From: Streptomyces sp. DH41
GTDB taxonomy: Bacteria > Actinomycetota > Actinomycetes > Streptomycetales > Streptomycetaceae
Assembly: GCF_029813785.1 (NCBI RefSeq)
Contig: NZ_JARVKY010000010.1
Coordinates: forward strand, 124,001-188,000
Length of the DNA: 64,000 nt
Direction: 5' to 3'
Numbering within the stretch: position 1 is the stretch's first letter; every line of letters starts with the position of its first letter. Below the pieces are notes generated by a model that made no database searches, was not told the DNA's origin, and saw only the letters and a program-made list of their open reading frames with translations. The position numbers were made by a program, and so were the translations under genes. Shown here piece after piece: positions 24,933-37,282 of the stretch.

Positions 24933-27740
24933 ATGGTGACGTTCGCGCAGGCGCAGGAGCGCGCGGAGGAGTGGGTCAACGGCGAGCTCCCGGCGTACCA
25001 GCACCGTGAGGTGCGGGTGCGGGAGTTCGAGCTCGGGTTCGTGGTGTGGGCCGAGGACCGTGCGGACGGGCCGCGTTCGGACGGGGGCGCGCAGCGGCTG
25101 GTGCTCGCGCGGGACAGCGGTGAGGCCACGCTGTGGCCGGGGCTGCCGGTGGGTGAGGTGATCCGCCGGTACGAGGAGGAGTACGGCCGTCCCGACGGGG
25201 CCGCGGAACCGGCGCCGGCGCCTGCGGCGCGGGTGGACCTGAACCAGACGTCGTTCCTGTTGACTCCGCCGGAGTGGTTGCAGGAGGCGGCGGACAAGCT
25301 GGGCATTCCGGATCGTCGGCGGGGGGATCACGACGGCGGTGGCGGTGGTGGTGCCGGTGGTGACACCAGCGGTGCCGGTGCCGGTGGTGGTGCCGGAACC
25401 GGGGCTGGTGCGCTTCCCGAGACGCCGGCCGGGGTGCCGTCGGCGCCTGCGGCGGCGTCGGCTTCTGGGGTCCCCGGGGCTCCTACGGCTCCCGTGACGT
25501 CCGCCGCTTCGGCGGACGCGCAGGGGAGCGGTGCGGCGTGGCCCGCCGCCGGGGCGAGTGGTGCCGGCTCCGGGTCGGGCGCGGCCGGTGCGCCGGGTGC
25601 GCCCGCCGGGGCGACGCCCTGGGCGGGGACGGACACCAACGCGGACGCCGGTGAGGACCGCTCCGTACCGCTGCCTCAGACCGTGTTCGCGCCGCCGCTG
25701 AGCGGCTCCGACGATGACGGGCCGCCGCCCACGGCGACGCCGGACGCCAAGACGGCGCTGATGTCGGGCGGCAGCGGGCTTCCGCCGACGGCGCTCGCGC
25801 CGGCGCTCGACGACCCGAACACGCCGGGCGCGTCCGCGGGTGCGGGCACGCCGCCGCCCGCACCGCCGACGCCGCCCACTTCGCAGCCGCCCGCCGGTCC
25901 GGGGGCGTCCGCCACGCCGGCCCGGCCGCTCGCCCCGAACGCCGGGGACATCGCTGACGCAGCGACCAGCAAGGCGGCGCCTCCGCCGCGCCGTGGCGGT
26001 GGTTCGACCACACCGCCTCCGCCGGGTGCCCCGGGTATGCCGGGCGCGCGGCCGGGAAGCACGCCGCCGCCGACGGGGCCTCAGGCGCCGGGAGCGCAGG
26101 CGACGGGTGGCGGCGGTTACGTGCCTACGCAGTTGGTGTCGTCACTCGGCCCCGAGGGCTCGGCCGGCCCCGGCGGTCCGTCCGGTCCGGGTACGCCGCC
26201 CCCGCCTGGGGCGCCGCAGTCTCCGGCCGGTCAGGGCGCCCCGGGTACGCCGCCCCCGCCGAGTGCTCCCGGTGGGACGCCCCCCGGTGGGATGCACCAT
26301 GCCGCCACGATGCTGGCCGACCCGGGCCGGACGGGCGGCGGTGCTCCCCAGCCGCCGGGTCCGCCCGGTGCTCCCGGTGTTCCTGGCGCTCCAGGTGTTC
26401 CCGGTGCTCCTGGTGTCGCAGGCGGGCCCGGTGGGCCGGGCGTGCCGCCGCCCCCCGCCGCTCCCGGCGTTCCGGGGGCGCCCGGTCCGCAGGGCTCTTC
26501 CGGGGGTGCGGGCGGTGCCGTGCACCACGCGCAGACCGTGCTGGCCGGGCCTCCGATGGGCGGCCCCGGCGCGCCTCCGCCGCCGAGTGCCCCGGGTGTC
26601 CCCGGAGTTCCGGGCGCGCCCGGCGCTCCGGGCGTCCCCGGTGGCCCGGGTGCCGCACAGCCCATGCCGGCCGGCGCCGTGCCGCCCGGTGCCGTGCCGC
26701 CGCCGGGCGGGCCGGTGCCCGGTCAGCCGCCGGCGTACGGCTATCCGCAGCAGCCTCCGTCCGGTCTGCCGACCGTCGGTCCGGGCTACCAGGCCGTGCT
26801 GCGCTATCGCGCCCAGGACGGTTCCGAGCAGCAGCTGATCCGGCGTTCGGCGCCGGGTACGCCGCACCCGGAGTGGCAGATCTTCCACGAGCTGCGGGCC
26901 ATGAACGTGCCGCCGGACCAGGTGCTGGAGCTGCACACGGAGCTGGAGTCGTGCGAGCTGCCGGGCGCGTACTGCGCGCGGATGATCCGGGAGCAGTGGC
27001 CGCAGGCGCGGATCACCTCCATCGCGCCGTACGGCACGGATCACGCGAGCCGGCAGCAGGGTATGCGGCAGTTGCTGGCGCACCAGGGCGAGCTGCACCA
27101 GGTGGCCGACGGGCCGGCCCGTCCGGCGCCGGTGCGTGCTCCGCTGCCGCAGGTGCAGCCGGTGCCGCCGGTCCCGCCGGAGGCCATCGGGCAGGAGCTG
27201 GGCGGCGCGTTCGGTCCGGGTGTCTTCCGGTTCGAGCAGGCCGCGGTGTCCCGGCAGGGGGTGCCGCCGATCGTGGCGCACACGCTGGTGGCGGCGGGTC
27301 TGCCGATGGACATGGGGCCGTTCTTCTGGGCGCAGGCCCAGCCGGGGCGTCCGGTGCCGACGCTGGCGGAGCTGGCGGCCGAGCGGGGGGTGCAGCCGGC
27401 CTCGGACGCGGGTTCGTACCTCGTCGTGGGCAGTGACTTCGGCCGGGCGATCTGTGTGCAGTACGGCACGGCGGCCATCGTGGCGGTGCCGGTGGAGGCG
27501 GGGCCGGGTGGTGCGCCCGTGCCGCCGCAGTTCGTGAACACGGGGCTGCCGGAGTTCGCGCGCTGCCTGGCGCTGCTGGGCCGGATGTGGCGGCTCAGGT
27601 TCGGTCTGAACCAGGAGCAGGCGGGCCGCTGGACGGTGGACTTCCAGGCTCAGCTGGCCGCGTTGGACCCGGCGGCGCTCGGGTCGCCGGAGAGCTGGTG
27701 GTCGGTGCTGCTGGAGCAGATGTGGGACGGACTGCTGTGA
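24933..27740 (+). CDS. YrhB / collagen-like linker / deaminase-like / SUKH-4 multidomain protein
   Basis: 935 residues. Residues 1-90 resemble YrhB/Imm35 immunity domains (VTFAQAQERAEEWV...FVVWAED...DSGEATLWPGLPVGEVIRRYEEEYG). Residues about 130-610 are Gly/Pro/Ala-rich with GAPGVPGAPG collagen-like runs. Residues about 620-740 (YRAQDGSEQQLIRR) carry H645-P-E647 and C674-ELPGAY-C681, matching the metal and catalytic pattern of polymorphic-toxin deaminases with an enlarged Cys-Cys spacing. From about 755 to the end is a SUKH-4-like domain (GPFFWAQAQPGRPVPTLAEL, YLVVGSDFGRAICV, FVNTGLPEFARCLALLGRMW). No signal peptide. The function of the whole is unknown; domain calls for the ends are stronger than for the deaminase. 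Confidence 0.85.
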   Translation: MVTFAQAQERAEEWVNGELPAYQHREVRVREFELGFVVWAEDRADGPRSDGGAQRLVLARDSGEATLWPGLPVGEVIRRYEEEYGRPDGAAEPAPAPAARVDLNQTSFLLTPPEWLQEAADKLGIPDRRRGDHDGGGGGGAGGDTSGAGAGGGAGTGAGALPETPAGVPSAPAAASASGVPGAPTAPVTSAASADAQGSGAAWPAAGASGAGSGSGAAGAPGAPAGATPWAGTDTNADAGEDRSVPLPQTVFAPPLSGSDDDGPPPTATPDAKTALMSGGSGLPPTALAPALDDPNTPGASAGAGTPPPAPPTPPTSQPPAGPGASATPARPLAPNAGDIADAATSKAAPPPRRGGGSTTPPPPGAPGMPGARPGSTPPPTGPQAPGAQATGGGGYVPTQLVSSLGPEGSAGPGGPSGPGTPPPPGAPQSPAGQGAPGTPPPPSAPGGTPPGGMHHAATMLADPGRTGGGAPQPPGPPGAPGVPGAPGVPGAPGVAGGPGGPGVPPPPAAPGVPGAPGPQGSSGGAGGAVHHAQTVLAGPPMGGPGAPPPPSAPGVPGVPGAPGAPGVPGGPGAAQPMPAGAVPPGAVPPPGGPVPGQPPAYGYPQQPPSGLPTVGPGYQAVLRYRAQDGSEQQLIRRSAPGTPHPEWQIFHELRAMNVPPDQVLELHTELESCELPGAYCARMIREQWPQARITSIAPYGTDHASRQQGMRQLLAHQGELHQVADGPARPAPVRAPLPQVQPVPPVPPEAIGQELGGAFGPGVFRFEQAAVSRQGVPPIVAHTLVAAGLPMDMGPFFWAQAQPGRPVPTLAELAAERGVQPASDAGSYLVVGSDFGRAICVQYGTAAIVAVPVEAGPGGAPVPPQFVNTGLPEFARCLALLGRMWRLRFGLNQEQAGRWTVDFQAQLAALDPAALGSPESWWSVLLEQMWDGLL

Positions 27741-27766
27741 GGCGGTTCGGCCGCTGACGTGACCGA

Positions 27767-27810
27767 CGGGCGGGGCCCGGTCGACCTGTGAGGCGACCGG
27801 GCCCCGCCCG
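27767..27810 (+). terminator. perfect 17-bp terminator after the SUKH-4 gene
   Basis: Bases 27767-27783 pair perfectly with 27794-27810 around a 10-base loop. It starts 27 bases after the stop codon and ends the operon of two SUKH fusion genes. Confidence 0.9.
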
Positions 27811-27906
27811 TTCGCGTGCGGTGTGTCGCATTATGAGGCCTTCCTTCCGATCCATAAAGTCGGTTAAGTCCGTTTAGTGTGACAGTTCACCGCAGGGGTG
27901 GTAGGC

Positions 27907-28797
27907 ATGAGCAGCGCATCGGCGTCCCCTCACGGCTTCGTGACCGTACGCGGGCGTGAGCGCGGCTACCGTCCCGAACAGGTGGAGGCGTACGCGGCGG
28001 CCCTCTTCGCGGAGCGTGACGCGGCCTGGGAGCGGGCCGCCCGGCTCACCGTGCTCGCCCGGGAGATGGAGGAGGAGCTGGAGGACCTGCTGGACGTGGT
28101 CGCGGAGCTCGCCTCGCAGGACTACGAGGAGCTCGGTGAGCGCGCGCGGCACCTTTTCCGGCTCGGTCAGGAGGAGGCCGAGGCCGTACGGGAGGGGGCG
28201 CGCGGTGCGGCGCGGAGCCTGCTGGAGGAAGCCCGGGCGCACGCGGCCGGCGTGAACGAGGCAGCGCGGGCGCACGCCGACGCCGTACGCGCCGAGGCCG
28301 ACGAACGCGCCCGGCATCGGCTGCTGGCGGCCCGCGCGGAGGCCGACGAGGCGCGGATCGAGGCGCGGCGCGAGGTGCGGGCGGGGCGCGCAGAGGCGCT
28401 GGCCGCACTGCGCGAGATGCGGAAGCGGACCACCGGGATGCTCGCCGAGCAGCGCAGGGAGCAGGCGGAGCGGTGGGCCGGGGAAGAACGGGCGGAGGAG
28501 GAGCGGGCGAGGGCACTCGACGCGCACCACGCCGAGCTGGAGGCCGCCGCCGAACAGGATGTGTGCGAGGCCGGGCAGGCCCTCGCCGACGCCGGGGAGG
28601 CGGACGGGCGGTGGCAGGAGGAGGCCCGGGCCCGGGCGGCCGAGGTGGTCGCCGAGGCCCGGGAGTGTCAGGAGCGGATCGCCCGCGAGACGGAGCGGGT
28701 GCTGCGGGAGCACGGGGAGCGGTGGGACGAACTCCAGGCCCACATGGCCTCCGTACGCAGCAATCTCAGTTCGCTGACGGGGCGGGCGGTGGAGTGA
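27907..28797 (+). CDS. long coiled-coil cytoskeletal-type protein (DivIVA/FilP-like)
   Basis: 296 residues, almost entirely helical heptads rich in Ala, Glu and Arg (for example ARAHADAVRAEADERARHR and RAGRAEALAALREMRKR). A short N-terminal GFVTVRGRERGYRPEQVEAYAAALF resembles the DivIVA lipid-binding N-terminus. Streptomyces relatives are often labelled cellulose-binding protein; they belong with coiled-coil filament proteins near FilP/Scy. I infer a structural role in the cell or at the membrane. ATG 27907 is preferred over GTG 27898 for spacing. It lies after a strong terminator, so it is a separate transcript from the SUKH genes. Confidence 0.8.
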   Translation: MSSASASPHGFVTVRGRERGYRPEQVEAYAAALFAERDAAWERAARLTVLAREMEEELEDLLDVVAELASQDYEELGERARHLFRLGQEEAEAVREGARGAARSLLEEARAHAAGVNEAARAHADAVRAEADERARHRLLAARAEADEARIEARREVRAGRAEALAALREMRKRTTGMLAEQRREQAERWAGEERAEEERARALDAHHAELEAAAEQDVCEAGQALADAGEADGRWQEEARARAAEVVAEARECQERIARETERVLREHGERWDELQAHMASVRSNLSSLTGRAVE

Positions 28798-29530
28798 CGC
28801 CGGGGCGGTGCGGGCGCGGCGGGGACGGGTCGTAGACCCTCCCTTCCGGGGCTCCTCGCGCGGCCAGGGGTGTGGCGCGGCGGGCCGCTGGGAGTTGAGG
28901 GGGCGGCGGGCCCCGCACGCTACCGGGCGGTTCGGCCACGCGCTGCGCTGAGGCGGCTCCAGGTCGATCGGTGAGGATGCGCGGCCCCGTCCTCGGCCCC
29001 GGGTGTCACCCCCTCGGGCAGGTACTTCGGGGGAGCGGCGGCCCTCGTCCCCGATCCTCCGCCCGCCGGGCCGGCTTCCCCTGTGCCCCGACTCCGCCCC
29101 GACGACTTGACCATCACGTAGCGGGAGGGTGGACGCTCGACGTGTCCCGGGCCGGGGGCAACCCCGAGATTCCCTCCGCCGGAGGGCGGACTACCCCTAG
29201 GGGTACCTCCGTACTACGGCCTGGGGAGGGTTCGTACCGACGGAGGACGAGACGGGCCGGGGGACGTCCTTAATCTGGCTTTACGCCGCTGGGGGGTGGC
29301 GAACCGGACCCCTGGGGGTGGGGTTTTCCACAGGAAAAGAGTGCGCTGAACACCAGCGCGGTCGACCCCATGTTCCGGACAGACTCTTCGACGTAGCAGC
29401 AACGGCACACGCACGGCGGTACGTACACCGCGAGGGATCGCAGCACCGCAGCACAAGACGTTCACCGGTACCGCTCAGGCGGACTGACGGCACCGGCGGC
29501 TCATCTGATGACCGACATAGGAGACTTGAC
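28798..29530. other. 733-base gene-free region before ABC exporter 1
   Basis: No open frame here shows Streptomyces codon bias or a recognisable product. It holds a perfect 14-base palindrome TACCCCTAGGGGTA at 29192-29205, a GAGGGCGGAC/CTCCGTAC-flanked segment to about 29245, and then a GC-poorer stretch (TTAATCTGGCTTTACG, 29270-29285) that looks like a promoter. The ABC operon ribosome binding site (AGGAG, 29519-29523) ends it. Confidence 0.5.
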
Positions 29531-30319
29531 ATGACATCGGCCGTAAGTATTCCCACGCACGGGAGCACTGGAGGACGTACGGCCGTTGCCGCGCGAGCGC
29601 GGCAGGTCGTGAAGGCGTACGGATCGGGCGAGACCCGGGTGGTCGCACTCGACCACGTGGACGTGGACATCGTCCGCGGCCAGTTCACCGCGATCATGGG
29701 GCCGTCGGGGTCCGGCAAGTCCACGCTGATGCACTGCCTGGCCGGCCTGGACACCGTCACCGGCGGGCAGATCTACCTCGACGAGACCGAGATCACCGGC
29801 CTGAAGGACAAGCGGCTCACGCAGCTGCGCCGGGACCGGATCGGCTTCATCTTCCAGGCCTTCAACCTGCTCCCGACGCTCAACGCGATCGAGAACATCA
29901 CGCTGCCCATGGACATCGCCGGGCGCAAGTACGACCGTGCGTGGCTGGACCGGGTCGTGGAGACCGTGGGACTCGCCGGGCGGCTCAAGCACCGGCCGAA
30001 CCAGCTCTCCGGCGGCCAGCAGCAGCGGGTCGCGGTGGCGCGGGCGCTGGCCGCGCGGCCCGAGATCATCTTCGGTGACGAGCCGACCGGAAACCTCGAC
30101 TCGCGCGCCGGCGCCGAGGTGCTCGGCTTCCTGCGCCAGTCGGTCACCGAACTGGGCCAGACCATTGTGATGGTCACCCACGACCCGGTGGCCGCCAGTT
30201 ACGCGGACCGGGTGCTGTACCTCGCCGACGGCCGGATCGTGGACGAGATGCACAAGCCGACCGCGGACGCCGTCCTGGACCGCATGAAGGACTTCGACGC
30301 CCGGGGGCGCACGTCATGA
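29531..30319 (+). CDS. ABC transporter ATP-binding protein (MacB/LolD type), exporter 1
   Basis: 262-residue ATPase. Walker A is GPSGSGKSTLMHCLAGLD, the Q-loop is FIFQAFNLLPTLNAIEN, and the signature LSGGQQQRVAVARALAARP runs into Walker B EIIFGDEPTGNLDSRAG. VTHDPVAASYADRV is the switch His. The spacing and the FIFQAFNLLPTL element are those of mechanotransmission (MacB/FtsE/LolD) ATPases. AGGAG precedes ATG 29531. Its stop overlaps the permease start (ATGA), so the two are translationally coupled. Closely similar to the ATPase at 60.4-61.1 kb. Confidence 0.96.
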   Translation: MTSAVSIPTHGSTGGRTAVAARARQVVKAYGSGETRVVALDHVDVDIVRGQFTAIMGPSGSGKSTLMHCLAGLDTVTGGQIYLDETEITGLKDKRLTQLRRDRIGFIFQAFNLLPTLNAIENITLPMDIAGRKYDRAWLDRVVETVGLAGRLKHRPNQLSGGQQQRVAVARALAARPEIIFGDEPTGNLDSRAGAEVLGFLRQSVTELGQTIVMVTHDPVAASYADRVLYLADGRIVDEMHKPTADAVLDRMKDFDARGRTS

Positions 30320-32880
30320 CCGTCGTCAAGACCTCGATGCGCAACTTCCTCGCGCACAAGGGGCGTATGGCCCTGTCGGCGGTGGCGGTGCTGCTGTCGG
30401 TGGCGTTCGTGTGCGGCACCCTGGTGTTCACGGACACGATGAACACCACCTTCGACAAGCTCTTCGCGATCACCTCGTCGGACGTGACGGTCCTGCCGAA
30501 GGAGGCCAAGAGCGAGGACACCCCGCAGAACGGGGTGCCCGAGTCGCTGCCGGCGTCCGTGCTGGAGCAGGTCCGCGCGGCCGACGGGGTCGAGTCGGCC
30601 GAGGGCATGGTCAGTTCGATGAACGTGACCGTCGTCGACAGTGACAACGACAACGTGGGCGCCACCAGCGGTGCCCCGACCATCGCCGGCAACTGGACGA
30701 AGAACGACCTCCGGTCGATGGAGATCACCTCCGGGCACGCCCCGCGCGGGCCCACCGAGTTGATGGTCGACGCCGACACCGCCGACAAGCACGACCTGAA
30801 GCTCGGTGACGAACTGCGCACCATCGCTCAGACCGGCGACATCAAGGCGAGGATCGTCGGCATCGCCTCCTTCACGGTGACCAACCCCGGTGCCGCCGTC
30901 ATCTACTTCGACACGCCCACCGCCCAGCGCGGACTGCTCGGCGCCACCGGCAAGTTCACCCAGTTCAACGTCGTCGCCGAGGCCGGTGTCTCCGACACGC
31001 AGCTCAAGCAGAACGTCTCCCAGGCCATGGACGGCACCTACAAGGTGCAGACGGCGAAGGAGAACTCCGACGAGAACCGCAAGGAACTCGGCGAGTTCAT
31101 GAACGTCATCAAGTACGCCATGCTCGGCTTCGCCGGCATCGCGTTCCTGGTCGGCATCTTCCTGATCATCAACACCTTCTCCATGCTGGTCGCCCAGCGC
31201 ACCCGCGAGATAGGCCTCATGCGGGCCATCGGCTCCTCCCGCAAGCAGGTCAACCGCTCGGTGCTGGTCGAGGCCCTCCTCCTCGGCGTTGTCGGCTCGG
31301 TCCTCGGTGTCGCGGCCGGTGTCGGAATAGCCATCGGCCTGATGAAGATGATGTCGGCGGCGGGGATGAACCTCTCCACCGACGACCTGACCATCAAGAC
31401 GGCGACCCCGGTGGTCGGCCTGGTGCTCGGCATCGTGGTCACCGTCCTGGCCGCCTACCTGCCGGCCCGTCGCGCGGGCAAGGTCTCCCCGATGGCCGCC
31501 CTGCGTGACGCCGGTACGCCGGCCGACGGCAAGGCCGGCCGGATACGCGGCCTGATCGGCCTGGTCCTCACCGGCACGGGCGCCGCGGCCCTGTTCACGG
31601 CGGCCGCCGCGGACAAGGCGAGCGAGGGTTCGCTGATGCTCGGCGCGGGCATCGTGCTGACCCTCATCGGCTTCGTCGTCGTCGGTCCGCTGCTGGCGGG
31701 CTTCGTGGTGCGAGTGATCAGCGCGGTGCTGCTGCGGGCCTTCGGCCCGGTCGGCCGCCTCGCCGAGCGCAACGCGCTGCGCAACCCGCGCCGGACCGGC
31801 GCCACGGGCGCCGCCCTGATGATCGGCCTCGCGCTGGTCGCCTGTCTGTCGGTGGTCGGCTCCTCCATGGTCGCCTCGGCCACGAGCGAGCTGGACAAGA
31901 CCGTCGGCGCGGACTTCATCGTCCAGGGCAACCAGCGGATCGTGCCGCAGGCCGAGAAGGCGATCCAGGACACGCCCGGACTGGAGCACGTCACCCGCTA
32001 CAAGGTGCTCGACGCCACACTGACCTCGCCCGACGGCAAGACGGACGACGACGGCATCACGGCCGCCGACCCGACCTACGCCCAGGACGTGAACCGTGTG
32101 ACCACGGAGGGCAAGCTCTCCGCCGCCTACGGGCCGGACGCCATGTCGGTCGGCGCGGACTACGCGAAGAAGCACGGCGTGCACGTCGGCGACACGATCT
32201 CCGTCGCCTTCAAGGGCGGCGAGACCGCGAAGCTGAAGGTCGCCGCGATCACGGACGACGACGTGGCCATCGACCAGGGCGCCCGGTACATCAGCATCGA
32301 GACGATGCGGAAGTACCTGCCGGCCGAGAGCGTCCCACCGAACATGATCATGTTCGCCAAGGCGAAGGACGGCCAGGGCGAGCAGGCGTACGCCGCGCTG
32401 AAGAAGTCGCTGGACGCGTACCCGCAGTACCAGGTGGCCGACCAGACCGACTACAAGCAGGAGCTGAAGGACCAGGTCGGCCAGCTGCTGAACATGGTCT
32501 ACGGTCTGCTCGCCTTGGCGATCATCGTCGCGGTCCTCGGTGTGGTGAACACGCTGGCGCTGTCGGTGGTCGAGCGGACCCGCGAGATCGGCCTGATGCG
32601 GGCGATCGGCCTCTCCCGCCGCCAGCTGCGCCGCATGATCCGTATGGAGTCCGTCGTCATCGCCCTCTTCGGTGCGCTGCTGGGCCTGGGACTGGGCATG
32701 GGCTGGGGCGCCACGGCGCAGAAGCTGCTCGCCCTGGAAGGACTGAACGTCCTCGACATCCCGTGGCCGACGATCATCGGCGTCTTCATCGGCTCGGCCT
32801 TCGTGGGCCTGTTCGCCGCCCTGGTGCCGGCGTTCCGCGCGGGCCGGATGAACGTCCTGAGCGCCATCGCGACGGAGTAG
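30316..32880 (+). CDS. FtsX/MacB-type ABC transporter permease, exporter 1
   Basis: 854 residues with two repeated FtsX modules. A first span (LSAVAVLLSVAFVCGTLVFTD) is followed by a MacB-like periplasmic domain and three spans with YAMLGFAGIAFLVGIFLIIN and VAQRTREIGLMRAIGSSRKQV. A second such half ends in MVYGLLALAIIVAVLGVVN, VERTREIGLMRAIGLSRRQL and a C-terminal span. Such exporters move peptides, antibiotics or lipoproteins, or transmit force to cell wall enzymes; the substrate is unknown. The gene partner ATPase is directly upstream with a 4-base overlap. Confidence 0.95.
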   Translation: MTVVKTSMRNFLAHKGRMALSAVAVLLSVAFVCGTLVFTDTMNTTFDKLFAITSSDVTVLPKEAKSEDTPQNGVPESLPASVLEQVRAADGVESAEGMVSSMNVTVVDSDNDNVGATSGAPTIAGNWTKNDLRSMEITSGHAPRGPTELMVDADTADKHDLKLGDELRTIAQTGDIKARIVGIASFTVTNPGAAVIYFDTPTAQRGLLGATGKFTQFNVVAEAGVSDTQLKQNVSQAMDGTYKVQTAKENSDENRKELGEFMNVIKYAMLGFAGIAFLVGIFLIINTFSMLVAQRTREIGLMRAIGSSRKQVNRSVLVEALLLGVVGSVLGVAAGVGIAIGLMKMMSAAGMNLSTDDLTIKTATPVVGLVLGIVVTVLAAYLPARRAGKVSPMAALRDAGTPADGKAGRIRGLIGLVLTGTGAAALFTAAAADKASEGSLMLGAGIVLTLIGFVVVGPLLAGFVVRVISAVLLRAFGPVGRLAERNALRNPRRTGATGAALMIGLALVACLSVVGSSMVASATSELDKTVGADFIVQGNQRIVPQAEKAIQDTPGLEHVTRYKVLDATLTSPDGKTDDDGITAADPTYAQDVNRVTTEGKLSAAYGPDAMSVGADYAKKHGVHVGDTISVAFKGGETAKLKVAAITDDDVAIDQGARYISIETMRKYLPAESVPPNMIMFAKAKDGQGEQAYAALKKSLDAYPQYQVADQTDYKQELKDQVGQLLNMVYGLLALAIIVAVLGVVNTLALSVVERTREIGLMRAIGLSRRQLRRMIRMESVVIALFGALLGLGLGMGWGATAQKLLALEGLNVLDIPWPTIIGVFIGSAFVGLFAALVPAFRAGRMNVLSAIATE

Positions 32881-33313
32881 CGCCCGACAGCCACCGCACA
32901 CGGGGGTTGCGGGGGAGCGCCCGGTGCCGGATGCCCTGCGGGACACCCGGCACCGGGCTCGTCGCCGTTCCGCCCCCGCCGAGGGGCGCCGCGCGTCCCG
33001 GCCCCGACACCGTCGCGGGCTCGTCGCCGTCGCGGGCGCCGCGCCGTCCCGGCCCCGTCGCGGGCGCCGCGCCGTTCCGGCCCTCCGTCCGACGCCGCCT
33101 TCCGGTCCGCCGGGCCGGGGGTGAGTGGGCATGGGCGGTCCGGGCCCAGGGGGTGGCGCCCCTGGTGGGGCCACGGCCATGCCGGTCACCGGAGGCGGAC
33201 GTCGTCCACAGGCTCCGGCGCCGGCCCGCGCAGCGTCGTACGCTGGACACCCCCGGCCCTTCAGACCGCCGGGTTACTCGTGTTGTACAACCCAGGACGG
33301 AAGCGCCCCCTCC
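32881..33313. other. 433-base region before mfd with a 29-bp duplication
   Basis: No gene is supported. A unit of about 29 bases beginning CGTCGCGGGCGCCGCGCCGT is present twice in tandem (33028-33056 and 33056-33083, one base different), with a third degraded copy before it. A 10-base palindrome GTTGTACAAC lies at 33282-33291, 22 bases before the mfd start, and CGTCGTACGCTGGAC near 33231-33246 looks like a -10 region. Confidence 0.5.
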
Positions 33314-36847
<3,534 letters not shown>

Positions 36848-36866
36848 CCGCCCGGCAGGTGTGTGA

Positions 36867-36904
36867 CGAAGCCGCCCACGGGGACAGGCCCGTGGACGGC
36901 TTCG
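36867..36904. terminator. terminator between convergent mfd and MT0933-like gene
   Basis: CGAAGCCG (36867-36874) and CCACGGG (36876-36882) pair with CCCGTGG (36889-36895) and CGGCTTCG (36897-36904), with a single mismatch and a 6-base loop. Probably bidirectional. Confidence 0.85.
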
Positions 36905-36940
36905 AGGTGTTCGACCTGCGGGGCGCCCTACTGCGCCCGG

Positions 36941-37138
36941 CTAGTGTTCCGGCCGGCCGCCGCCCCGCTCACGCCCGAAGCCGAGCTTGCCCTCGGCCCG
37001 CTGCTGTGCGGCGTCGACCTGCTTCGCGTGCTTGCCGCCGGTCCTCTGGTTGACCTGGCGCTCGGCGGCGTCGGACATCTTCCTTGACCTGTCCTTGTCC
37101 TTGCCGGCCATGTTCTTCATCTTGTCGAGGATGCCCAT
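36941..37138 (-). CDS. MT0933-like small antitoxin-family protein
   Basis: 65 residues: MGILDKMKNMAGKDKDRSRK, then DAAERQVNQRTGGKHAKQVDAAQQRAEGKLG. The repeated amphipathic helices with K/D and a TGGKHAKQVD motif match the MT0933/Rv0909-like antitoxin family, which also resembles CsbD stress proteins. No toxin gene is adjacent, so antitoxin activity is not supported here. ATG 37138 is preceded by GAAGGAGCTCCTGC. It is convergent with mfd and divergent from the HNH lipoprotein. Confidence 0.75.
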   Translation of the reverse strand: MGILDKMKNMAGKDKDRSRKMSDAAERQVNQRTGGKHAKQVDAAQQRAEGKLGFGRERGGGRPEH

Positions 37139-37282
37139 GCAGGAGCTCCTTCCGAGACGTGACTCACCTCCGACGTTACGGCAGATATGTCCTGCATGCC
37201 CATTAAGGACGATTAAGGCCCACTATGGTCTGGACCTCTCTGTCGCTACGGTGAGACGGCGAACGGCAAGGGGAGGGCCCGC

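Noticed and set aside
25900..26750. A true collagen in the 935-residue protein
   Set aside because: GxP/GAPG runs are interrupted and mixed with Ala/Thr-rich stretches; they look like a flexible or rod-like linker, not a continuous triple helix.
28920..29465. Small open frames on both strands before ABC exporter 1
   Set aside because: No Shine-Dalgarno, no domain, and Arg/Pro/Gly composition expected from GC-rich non-coding DNA.
36941..37138. Calling the MT0933-like gene a functional toxin-antitoxin partner
   Set aside because: No adjacent toxin gene; the neighbours are mfd and an HNH lipoprotein on its own promoter.
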